Assembly (NCBI GenBank): GCA_936440205.1
Contig: OW387142.1
Coordinates: 17,078,736 to 17,142,735 of the forward strand
Reading direction: 5' to 3'
Source of the DNA: Lepidonotus clava
Taxonomy: Eukaryota > Annelida > Polychaeta > Phyllodocida > Polynoidae
DNA length: 64,000 nt
Shown: positions 38,701-46,946 of the stretch, piece by piece
Layout of the letters: every line of letters begins with the position of its first letter
Position numbering within the stretch: the first letter of the stretch is position 1
Program-made: the position numbers and the translations under genes
Notes under the pieces: generated by a model
Seen by the model: only the letters and a program-made list of their open reading frames with translations
The model's database searches: none
Told to the model about the DNA's origin: nothing

Positions 38701-41700
38701 TTGTTGCACGAGATTGTCGCTGGTGAATTCCCATGTTGATTTCAAAAAAATTGATACCAATGTCCTATTTCTTTAAGCTACTGTTGCCTGTCTCTAATGC
38801 TGTGTCCCCACTTGGGCAACTAATGACAGTGATTAGTGGAATCCAGCAGCGTGAAGGAAATGATAGTTGCTGAGTGACTAACTAGTCGCCCATCTACTAG
38901 AAAATTAATCTCCACATTAGGACGTTTTTGTTTTAAATCTGCTGGCGACTAGAGGACCCTTTAGGACGTTGCCCTGTAACTAATCCCCCATTGCTATGGG
39001 GAAATATCAAACATTTCAAATATTTTGCTAGAAAACCATGGCGACTAGTGGTTTAGTCACCAGACATTATGGCGCCAGTTTCTAGATTAATGCTGGGCAA
39101 CAAATGAAGCTTCACTAATTGCCATTGTTAAGCCGCGTCCCCACTTTGTGACTAAGGATGGCGGTTAGTGGAAATTAGTAGCTTTCAGCGGCGAACAAGC
39201 AAAGAAAACTAATCGTCGGCAACTAACTACTCACCAGGCTACTAAAAAACTAATCACCATGTTTGAACACTCTTGCAATTAATCTGCTGGTGACTAGAGG
39301 ACAATTTAGTATGTTTCCCGGAGACCAACTAATTGGCTGTGGCTGTGGGGAAATGTTAAACATATAACTAGTGGTTTAATCAACAGACATCACAGCGCCA
39401 GTGTCTAGTTGGTTGTCAGGTAGCTGACAGCATTAGTCGCTGCTGATATTTTCTAATCTAGTCACCCAAGTGGGGACCTGGCTTAAGTCAGGTACTAGTC
39501 ATTCAGACTAATACATCTCTATAAGCACCGGACTTTCTTTCCCAAGGGAGGCATGATTCACAAGCTTCCATCTACTTACAATATATGTTTCTATCTTTTG
39601 CAGAGACAACGCTGTTTTGTATGTCGAGAAAGGAGAAGTCCACGAATTTGAGCTTCTACCAGCCGATCAGACCCTAAAAACATTCCGTTTTGACGAAGGC
39701 AAAGTCTTCCTTTTGACTGACTTGGGCTTCTGCCTCCTACATCTACCTACTATGGAGCAGTGTGCACTATTCTTGAGTGCTCCACAGCACAGGTACTTCA
39801 ACGTTAACTGGTTAAAAGCATAAAACTGAAATATATGTATGTTATAATTCTTTTATTGGTTCACCACTTCCTACGATGTATGTAAGAACTTCCGCTGGCT
39901 CTACAATATAATGTTTGTTAGATATACAAATTGAAATATTACAAATATTTTACAGTAGGATCAATCAAGGGTATAGGCCTATATGTATATATGAATTCCA
40001 AATGAAATAGCGGTATAGAATAAATGTTCAAGTGCAAACATAGTATGCTTTTATCATAAAAAAGGAACAGCAGTAGGCATATGCACAGCCAATATCCATA
40101 TATTATAAAAATCTGAATGAACATTTCTGAAAACCGTACACTGATGGAACAGCAGTGAGCACAGCTTTTTATTATCGATAATAAATTATATAGAGTAACT
40201 GAGGTTTGAAAGATTAAGTGAAAAAAAGAGAAAAGAAAAACAAATCCGGGCAATGTCTTGGCTCCACATTATATTTCACATTGTGTTTAACCACTAGGCC
40301 TGAATAAGAAAATATCATGTTTAATTTTGAGGCACTGGACATATCAAACAAAAGCTCAATTTTGTTGACTAAGTATGACTATCCTTATTCTTTAACAGTT
40401 TGTCACAGTTGTCGGATGGTGATATCACCCTCTTTGGTAACTATCGGTCACTTGCCATCCTGACATCACAAAGAATCTCACCTGACGCCGCGAGGGGCAT
40501 TGTGAAGAATGACGTCACACGCTACGTCATTGCACTCATCAATCATCTCCTGATTTTGGAAGTTGACGACAAGTACGTTTGACCATTTCATCATTGTTAC
40601 ATGATATTCTATAGAAAATTGGCAGTGTACAAGACTGAGTATCTATCTGCTTCTCCTAACAGGGTCAGATTTATGGGGGGTGCCTAAGTTTCCTTATAAT
40701 TTTGTTGGCTTAGTTATATTTAGGAAAGTTCTGAGGCTGAGGGAGTTGGCTTAGAATCCAAAAAGCGTGTTACCTTTTGTTGTTTTGTGTTTTGGAAAGT
40801 ATGGCAATTTTTGCCATATGAAAAAATAGTTTATGTCCCTTTGCTGAACAAACAGAATATATATATATATATATATATGCATTTATCATTTGATTATACC
40901 AGAAGCTGTCATTAACTATAATTATAATTTCTTTTTCTCCCCTTGTTTAAGCTCCAATATAGCTTCAGTGATCTTCCATGAGCCCCTACCTGGGCAAGCG
41001 CATGAGGCTTATCTCATCAGTGAAACACGTAAGTGCTAAAGCAGTAGGTTTTGTGATGATAATCCAAATGGGAGATTCCAAAGATTGAAACACAAGTTCA
41101 CTGTCACTGTACCTGTACATACTAATCTGATATCCAGACCTGACTCACCAGAGTGGGTAAAGATGGTAAGACACACTCAGGGTTTGCTAAAAGGTGAAGG
41201 TAACAGTGGGGGTGTTTCACAGTAATTCCACTTTGCAGGTTAAAGTACAAAACTTATGCATGAAATAACATTACAAAATTATATGGTGTAACAAACTACA
41301 CATTTTCATGTGAATATGAAAATACTGCATCTCATATTTAGAACAATATAAATGAAACACACCTATTTTAGGTGTAAATCCACTCAAAGTTTCTCTCAAA
41401 TGACACTAGGGGGAGTCCAATACAGTGTTGCACCAAATTTAGAGTAATAAGCAACAATAATACCATGATAGAAGTACAAACATTTAGATAAACATGGATG
41501 GAACAGTTTGTCATCATAAACATTTATATTAATACCAATGTATGTTGGGTGAATAACATAAGGTCATATCTAACATAGGTTAACCTGGGTGAATAACATA
41601 AGGTCGTATATGACATAGGTTAACCTATGTCAGATATGTTCAACGCAGAGGTATAGTCTATTGACACTCCAACAAATGCCACATGGCACAGTTTAAATTA

Positions 41701-43108
41701 ATGTGAATGCAAATCACATTCCCCAAAGAGAATAAGTTTAATGAAAGAAAACATCTAGCCTCATATATATATATATATATATATATTAAAATAAAATGTT
41801 GAAAGCTACACCGAACCCGACACAAGAGTGTTGATGACTTGGTTTTATTAATCAGACGTGTTAAAATTGGCGAATCAACTAGTTTCGGCTTTTCACGGCC
41901 TTCATCAGGATTGGAGTTATACCTCAAAATCGGTCTGGTATATCAATAATTAACAGTGTAGATTGACAGTGTGAAATTCACCCTGTGGGTTAACAGGGTG
42001 GTAATTACGCGGTAGATTCTACAAGTCAAAAAGTTTTATGTTTTTTAGTTATTTTGAAAAGTAACGATAAAAGTGGAAAGTCTTTGTCCATAGTCTCTGG
42101 TGTATCTGGAGTAGATATATAAATGTAGATCTATATATATGAACGATAATCTGTGAACGTCTAGGTTAAATTGTGCAAACTACCTGCACCACTGGAGGGT
42201 GAAACTACGGCATGAGTTCTAAGCGTTAAAAATTTTTCCTCGTAATACAATTACAAAAGTCTGAGAATTATTCGCTGCTGTCCTGAACTAAGACAGTGGT
42301 TGGGGGACGGTTGAGGAGATATTGAAAGAGAATGAATTCCCCGATAAAAGCACCATGGCCTGGTAGTATCTCGTCGATCTGTGTGGTAATGGTCATAATC
42401 CTGCGCTGTAGGTCCACATTGTCAATGTGTGTAATAGCGTTGTAGTTCTGTCCATTTTGGGTTTCAGTGTTGGGAGGCGTGGGTGAGTCGGCTTTTGCGG
42501 TGGCTTCTGGGGTTGTCGGTGTTGGTGGGGGGTGAGGATTTTCACCGTCGTCCGATGATGGGTCAGTACTAGCGTAGTTTACCAGGGTTGCCCCGTGGTC
42601 AGTGTTGATGGTGGGTGTAGGTGAGGAAGGTACTCCCATGTTCACGGGTTGGGGTGATCCTGGTGGTGAGTCCCACTGGGAGGCAACGGTAGGTGCCGGA
42701 GTAGACGGGTCCGGAGGCGTTGAAAGTACAGTCTCGACGGCCTCTATATATATATATATATAATATTTAGATAGAATATATAATGCATGTAATGCTTCAG
42801 CATTGCAGCATTAGTGGATTGCTTGTAGCTTCTAACCAGAACTCTTTGTACCTGTAGGTGGCATCATTGTGTGTGCCTCCCTTCATGATTCTCGTGAGGA
42901 TAGGATCTACAGGGAGATTGTATACCATTACTCCTACGACGGGACGCTGCTGGGAGTGCTTCCCTTTCTTGGTCCAGGACCAAGATGCTTCACCTCTGGG
43001 ATTTTCAGCAGCAGTGACAAAGACAATGAGTCTGAAAAAGACAATGCATGCACTAGGATTTTCTTCCTTGACGGACATGATGCTATCGCCTGTATTGATT
43101 TATGTTAA
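20765..43108 (+). CDS. Large 19-exon gene, 1122-residue protein of unknown family
   Basis: Exons: 20765-20856, 22273-22892, 25554-25680, 26655-26782, 27172-27337, 27880-28034, 28749-28896, 29777-29938, 30338-30463, 31248-31315, 33366-33601, 33950-34069, 34781-35014, 36522-36700, 38355-38471, 39604-39792, 40399-40572, 40952-41028, 42858-43108. All introns are GT-AG and every phase closes (3369 nt, TAA stop). An in-frame TAG lies three codons before the ATG, supporting the start. I do not recognise the protein. No signal peptide or membrane span is evident. Residues about 90-240 are Arg/Trp-rich (RRWYRHLP, EWIIWDLDRP). Residues 240-480 look helical and could contain TPR-like repeats (EAGQINEACRLFYVSI). 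Residues 724-747 are a Lys-rich linker (SKKGKKGVKGKK). Residues 750-1122 alternate short beta-type blocks with Gly/Asp turns, suggesting a beta-propeller, which is inference. A cytosolic or nuclear scaffold is a guess. The gene model is firm; the function is unknown. Confidence 0.85.
21152..22130 (+). mobile_element. GTGGGG element copy 1 (intron 1 of the large gene)
   Basis: The ends GTGGGGTCTGTTGAC and TTAACAGACCCCAC are inverted repeats that stay complementary, with mismatches, for more than 100 bp. TA flanks both sides (21150-21151, 22131-22132), as in Tc1/mariner insertions. Inside, a block of roughly 470 bp (AATTGAATTCCCTG, then AAGCTGAGATATAAGA, then AAAGTCGGCCATATTGG, then TTTCAAGGTGGCTCCCC) occurs twice in direct orientation. 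No transposase is seen, so it is a long MITE. Confidence 0.85.
23066..23296. repeat. Palindromic element with CCCCATACCCACTAGG ends
   Basis: The left end CCCCATACCCACTAGGTGAT pairs with AATCGCCTATGGGGATGGG at the right. TTAA precedes the left end. The interior repeats a phrase with GATCGCC.ATCAGTATG in inverted form. Related ends are seen at 51487-51717 and a truncated one at 63893-64000. It lies in intron 2 of the large gene. Confidence 0.6.
23820..24270 (-). mobile_element. Possible LTR-type fossil, minus strand
   Basis: On the minus strand there is a TATAAAAG box (24151-24158) about 310 bp before an AATAAA (23842-23847), in a block richer in G+C than its flanks, with no coding sequence. 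This promoter-plus-poly(A) layout resembles a solitary long terminal repeat. No matching second copy and no clear terminal dinucleotides were found, so the call is weak. Confidence 0.2.
24870..25200 (+). mobile_element. Possible second LTR-type fossil
   Basis: A TATATAA site near 24942 is followed about 220 bp later by AATAAA (about 25165) in a block of composition unlike the flanking intron. No coding domains are seen. It is offered only as a candidate solitary terminal repeat inside intron 2 of the large gene. Confidence 0.15.
28467..28641. repeat. CCTTCCATT-family MITE, fullest copy
   Basis: GGCCTTCCATTTAGTACGTA at the left and TACGTACTTAATGGAAGGCC at the right are almost perfect inverted repeats. 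Two internal GTACGCAAA.TTT units each precede a C-rich tract. It lies in intron 6 of the large gene. The near-intact ends suggest it is the youngest of the three copies. Confidence 0.75.
29080..29300. repeat. CATGTCG-type dispersed repeat, copy 2
   Basis: The block carries CCCCATGTTGCATTTTAA, TATGTCGCATGTTAAATG and GCCATGTACCCTTGTG, matching the phrase order of 19058-19285. It lies in intron 7 of the large gene. Confidence 0.45.
30474..30926. mobile_element. AGCCCATCCCAG-ended element, copy 1
   Basis: The ends AGCCCATCCCAGTTTACA and TGGGATGGGCTTATT are inverted repeats. The 450-bp interior, with TAATGTCCAACCCTATTTT and CCCTGGGATATACCCAA, matches 47319-47754 along its whole length. It begins only about ten bases after the splice donor of exon 9 of the large gene. 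No transposase is present. Confidence 0.75.
31350..31508. repeat. GGCGGATCCAG-family MITE
   Basis: The ends GTGGTGGATCCAGAGG and CTAAATCCGCCACTG are inverted, with a poly-G run inside. It sits just downstream of the short exon 10 of the large gene. Confidence 0.65.
31718..31946. repeat. Palindromic element with AACTAATTTGGCTGATCAGG ends
   Basis: ATATCTTCATAACTAATTTG then GCTGATCAGGGAAA at the left are complementary to TTTCCCTGATCAGCCAAA then TTAGTTACAAAGATAT at the right. The arms are about 40 bp and the length about 230 bp. It is a MITE distantly related to 10990-11272. Confidence 0.7.
31981..32970 (+). mobile_element. GTGGGG element copy 2 (intron 10 of the large gene)
   Basis: Same orientation and structure as copy 1: GTGGGGTCTGTTAACAACTT start, TTAACAGACCCCAC end, TA at 31979-31980 and 32971-32972, and the internal direct duplication. 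Point differences from copy 1 are spread evenly, so the copies have been separate for some time. Confidence 0.85.
35331..36321 (-). mobile_element. GTGGGG element copy 3, inverted (intron 13 of the large gene)
   Basis: The sequence is the reverse complement of copies 1 and 2, again between TA dinucleotides (35329-35330, 36322-36323), with both ends intact and the internal duplication present. Small indels distinguish it from the others. Confidence 0.85.
38798..39127. mobile_element. TTAA-family CGACTA-rich element, eroded copy (C)
   Basis: The left end TGCTGTGTCCCCACTTGGGC and motifs such as GGCGACTAGAGGACC match elements A and B. The right terminal repeat is missing where it meets element D. 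It lies in intron 15 of the large gene. Confidence 0.55.
39132..39482. mobile_element. TTAA-flanked CGACTA-rich element (D)
   Basis: The ends GCCGCGTCCCCACTT and AAGTGGGGACCTGGC are inverted and flanked by TTAA at 39128-39131 and 39483-39486. The interior has the AACTAACTACTC and CTGGTGACTAGAGGACA motifs of the family. It ends about 120 bp before exon 16 of the large gene. Confidence 0.7.
41757..42763 (-). mobile_element. Retroelement-like block set between two (TA)n tracts
   Basis: A 1-kb block in intron 18 of the large gene is bounded by AT-dinucleotide runs at about 41762-41785 and 42745-42762. Read on the minus strand it has a Pro/Thr-rich frame (42744-42268), about 400 bp of untranslated sequence, then CCTGATGAAGGCCGTG and AAAAGCCGAAACTAGTTG, AATAAAA, and an end running into (AT)n. 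The CTGATGA...GAAAC arrangement resembles the hammerhead-like ends of Penelope-like retroelements and their small derivatives, although the middle stem does not pair perfectly. No reverse transcriptase or endonuclease domain is present. Insertion into a (TA)n microsatellite is inferred. Confidence 0.5.
42268..42744 (-). CDS. Pro/Thr-rich open frame within the (TA)n-bounded element
   Basis: The frame is open from the (TA)n edge to a TAA, 158 codons; the first ATG is at 42640. The first two thirds are low-complexity Pro/Thr/Ser/Ala (for example PPPTPTTPEATAKADSPTPP). The last third is ordered and includes HIDNVDLQRRIMTITTQIDE and then FIGEFILFQYLLNRPP, which could form helices. I recognise no family. 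It is antisense to the host gene and lies wholly within its last intron. It may be the N-terminal part of an element protein whose remainder was lost, or a non-coding coincidence. Confidence 0.35.
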   Translation of the reverse strand, partial: EAVETVLSTPPDPSTPAPTVASQWDSPPGSPQPVNMGVPSSPTPTINTDHGATLVNYASTDPSSDDGENPHPPPTPTTPEATAKADSPTPPNTETQNGQNYNAITHIDNVDLQRRIMTITTQIDEILPGHGAFIGEFILFQYLLNRPPTTVLVQDSSE

Positions 43109-43827
43109 GCCATGCCTTTCAGGCGGACCAGGTTCGATCTGGGTTTGGGCTCAGCTGCTACACCATGCACCCTGTGTGTCCCTCTGCCCCAACAGCAGGG
43201 ATATCAAAGGCCTATAGGCCACCGACTGTTTTGTGTCTGGCCTTGTCTTTGGGACTGGCACATCAAAGAATATCTGCCAAGGTAAATTGGTAGGGGTGTA
43301 TATGGTCCTATCATGGATTCATTCATTTTATAGATGCGATCACCAAAGAAAAACTAGTTCCCACCACTGTATGACAGTAGATGTTGATATTATGGCGTTA
43401 AACCCCAATAATCAGCCAATCAACATGACTTTCTATCCTATGTTTCTGAATGCAATTGAAACAATCATCCATGACTAGCGAACTTGCAATTTCATGATTT
43501 ACTTAATATCACAAACTCCTGCAAAATATACCTTAATACAGAAGGATTTTTTTCATGAGAAGAGTTAAGCAACAGAAGAAAACAACACCTTTCTTACAAG
43601 TTTTTGAAAAGGAAGGCCTTGAGAATATAGGGGTAGGTTATATTAGCCCCATGTCGATTTGAGAAAATAAATGCTCATGATTTGCCAAAGTCATCTGATG
43701 ATCCCCGTGTTACATACCCATATCAACATTATACCTTATGTAGGCCTATAGGGTCTCATCGGAATCCAGGCTAATGCCATCTATCAGCGACGTTTAAGAA
43801 AGGGTTTGAAGATTATGATAATATACT

Positions 43828-43874
43828 GATTATCGAAGGGTAGAGGTAATAATTATCTCTACCCTTCGATAATC
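43828..43874. repeat. Perfect 18-bp inverted repeat (hairpin)
   Basis: GATTATCGAAGGGTAGAG (43828-43845) is followed after 11 bases by its exact reverse complement (43857-43874). Four more inner pairs, one of them G-T, leave a 3-base loop. It lies about 720 bp after the stop of the large gene. It is far shorter than a microRNA precursor. Confidence 0.8.
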
Positions 43875-45682
43875 ACATTAAATAATTATTATTAAAACAG
43901 ATTATGTCACTCCGTGCGTGTTCTCAGCGCGTAACAAAAAATATGATGACGTCATAGAGTTGGCTTACATTAATGTTCATCATTCTTCATAGATTTTGAT
44001 TTAAGATACATGATGATATGATCTGTGTTCAGTTTTCAACATTTGATATCAGATTATTCTAATGTAAATAAGATTATGCTTATGATATAAATCTATAATA
44101 AATTAATTCTGTGGCTGTAGCTATACGGAAGATCATTCAAGTATGAATGAGCATGGTGAATAAAAGATAAAAAAATGTTTTAGTGGTCATGTGTAATTGC
44201 ATCGGTGTAGTTGAAGAGTACATCTCGGCATGGCAGTCTAAAGTCTCTCATGTCTTTCACTTAGGCGACCCTGAGAGGACGTGAGCTGCAATGGTGGCGC
44301 TGAATATGGAACTACATGGGTGACCTTATGATTTTTCGCGGCCTCTATAAAGAAACCTTGGGAACTCAAAGGTGGGCTGTGGGAAAATCTAAAGAAAACC
44401 CGGCCAAATCTGTCTCTCCTACATAGTTGTTTAAATTTCGTGTACTTCCCCTTCTATCTATATACATGGGAAGAGCACAAGTTGTTAATTAATTAATGGT
44501 ACAATTTATCTTTCCCCTTTTTCGTTGGACTTCTGATTTCTTAGATTATCAAAAGACAAATTCTTTTGCTTAATTGCACGGGGTCAGGGAAGCAGTAGAC
44601 GCACCTAAGTGGCAGAATCTATAGTTTTATTCATAAAAGCACAATGGCGCCACCTGCATGGTTCCCAAGGCACTAGTTATATAATAAAAGACCTGTCGTG
44701 ACTTCATAGGCCGGACGTAGTAACATAATAGAAGTACATAGACTATTAGTCATTGTTTGTATACTTTTGTATAGGCCTACTTTTGATTTATTCAGGGGCG
44801 GGACGTCCTCGTCAGCGATATATCCATGTATATACGAGAACCCTAAGTGTTCTGAATTCAAAATAGCCGCACATATTCTATGTTTATCCCGATTTATAAC
44901 AATGGAATCGCGTTTTAACATGGCTTTTAGGTATATATATAATTTGTGATAACCCCAATCACCATTGTATATGGTCTTACACTAGGTCCTAGTTTTGTGA
45001 TATACTGGTTTTGTGAAATCTAATGACAAGAACTTTAATTTTCTTTACCATTATAAAGTCACTTATGGTGAGATAAGCAAATGGCCCTCCTGGAAATGGT
45101 AGTCTGCCAGCTGTTGTTTATACGTATACTATTAACTTTACCTTCAGACTTATTGCTTATACTGTATTGAACCTTTAATGTTTTTATCTACAATAATTAC
45201 AGTTTATGGTGCCTTGTCAGTTTCATAACGGTATCATATGCATATGCATACGGGTATATTGAAGATAAGTTTCGGTACGTTGATTTTCCTATGCTTCTCT
45301 TGCTGCGGGGCCAAAAGGGGCCTTACACTTGTGGCACTCACCAAGAAAAGTTTGCTATATAATAGTTTAGTGAAGTACCATGCACAATTATGATAATAAA
45401 ATAGCATTTTGTCTAATCTAGAATGTTTAGTCATCCCATATACGCAACGGCTGTGGCCATAAACAATCTGTAAAGAAGAACCAGTGAGGTTCGAAACGTT
45501 GGATGATTGATTAATAAAGCCAACTTAATCATAACACAGTTGCTATGGTTTTGATGTTACTTCATCTCCTAAAAACCTGTAAAAAGGTCTCAATATGTAA
45601 ATCAGTGAGAGGTGTATACTGAGGGCCCCTCCTCCTTCAAAAGTAGATCTCTTCGCCTGTGCACATTTCTCCCGGCCCCTTA

Positions 45683-45759
45683 CAGTGGCGGACCCAGGGT
45701 TTTGAAGGGCGGGAGGGGGGTGGGGGGTGGAGAGGCACCCCCTCTAAGTCAACCACTGC
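45683..45759. repeat. GGCGGATCCAG-family MITE, short copy
   Basis: CAGTGGCGGACCCAGGGTTT at the left and TCTAAGTCAACCACTG at the right are the family ends, with a G-rich centre. The interior is reduced. Confidence 0.55.
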
Positions 45760-46216
45760 CTTCTTTTTTTAATTTATTTTTTATTTAACCACATTCATCA
45801 CAAATGATCTTCCATGTAGGTAGTTTTAGGTGTAATTTCACACTTCAGAACAGAATATAGTAATACCATTATGGTTATACCTAATCTTAATCTAGGCTGC
45901 ATGAGTTTATGCAACCACTGATAGGTATTAGTGTATCAGTGTATACTGGCATTCTTTACATGGCAAAATTGAAATTGTAGATATTGAGTGCATGAGATTA
46001 TGCACTCTTTAAGTAGAAATAATAAGCCATGATATTGAATTTTACCAGAGCATGAGCATTATACACCTGTAGTCTACAGAAATGTTTTAAAACCGTTTGC
46101 CTAAAAGGTCCGGTAAGTACAAACTGACTTTTTCTGTATGGCAGTCCTCATACTGCGTCACTACAACGTAACTTTAGTTGTTTTTACCAGTAATTTCCCT
46201 ACAATTATATATGTAC

Positions 46217-46440
46217 TGGGGCCCTTGATGATGCATGGGTTCCTAATGTCGCATGTCGAATTTAAGATGTTGCTGCGTCTAATCTAAGAAATGATCATGT
46301 CACCCTGTCGAATTTAAGACATAGCCATGCCCCATGTCACTATCTTTCAAAAATCCCATGTCGCATGTCACTAAGCCTAAAAGGTTGCCGTGTTGCCGTA
46401 TCGAGTTTAGGGGTCTAGGGCCATTGTATTTGATCTCTAT
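46217..46440. repeat. CATGTCG-type dispersed repeat, copy 3
   Basis: Contains TGTCGCATGTCGAATTTAAG, CACCCTGTCGAATTTAAG and CCATGCCCCATGTCAC, the same phrase set as at 19058 and 29080. It ends about 500 bp upstream of the transporter start codon. Confidence 0.5.
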
Positions 46441-46946
46441 CTGCCAGGTAACACGGTCACTGGTCACTCTTTTTGCCTGTTTGGCAAACACCGCGACGTT
46501 TTATAAGCTAGCGACGCCAAACATCTGAAGCTGATCTGAATATCAGTCCCTGAACCTTAGCAAAATCTACCCAAGTTAAGGCAATATTTTGTGAGCTAAA
46601 GCTCCTAAAATTATTACCGAAGCTAATCCTAATGTTAATGGTGCATCGTTAATACCCGCATCTATGGAAATTCTAACCGACATAATCAATACATAGGGGA
46701 AATAAAAGTACATGTATAGGAAAAGTATGTTATTCCCGGCACGCATTGCAAGTACCCCCTCCCCCTTTCTCTTCAACCAACCACCGTCTGTGTGCAACTA
46801 CCGTTACTTCTTTTACTCTATGACTATATCGTGTGCGCCATGTGAACGCGACTGGTGACTGTTTGCAGCGTTGAAATATATCCTTCATATAACGTGGATA
46901 TTTAGGTGCCAAGTCAACGCAGATTACGAAAACTACATTTGTAATC

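Larger units (their letters stand above)
43109..46946. other. Intergenic region between the large gene and the transporter
   Basis: It holds the 3' flank of the large gene (candidate AATAAA at 43666-43671), a perfect 18-bp hairpin (43828-43874), a retroelement-end-like segment (45440-45545), a GGCGGATCCAG-family fragment (45683-45759) and a CATGTCG-type repeat (46217-46440). No further gene is supported, and no clear TATA box was found ahead of the transporter. Confidence 0.5.

Noticed and set aside
40858-40879. (AT)n tract in intron 17 of the large gene
   Set aside because: Ordinary dinucleotide microsatellite with no flanking element structure.
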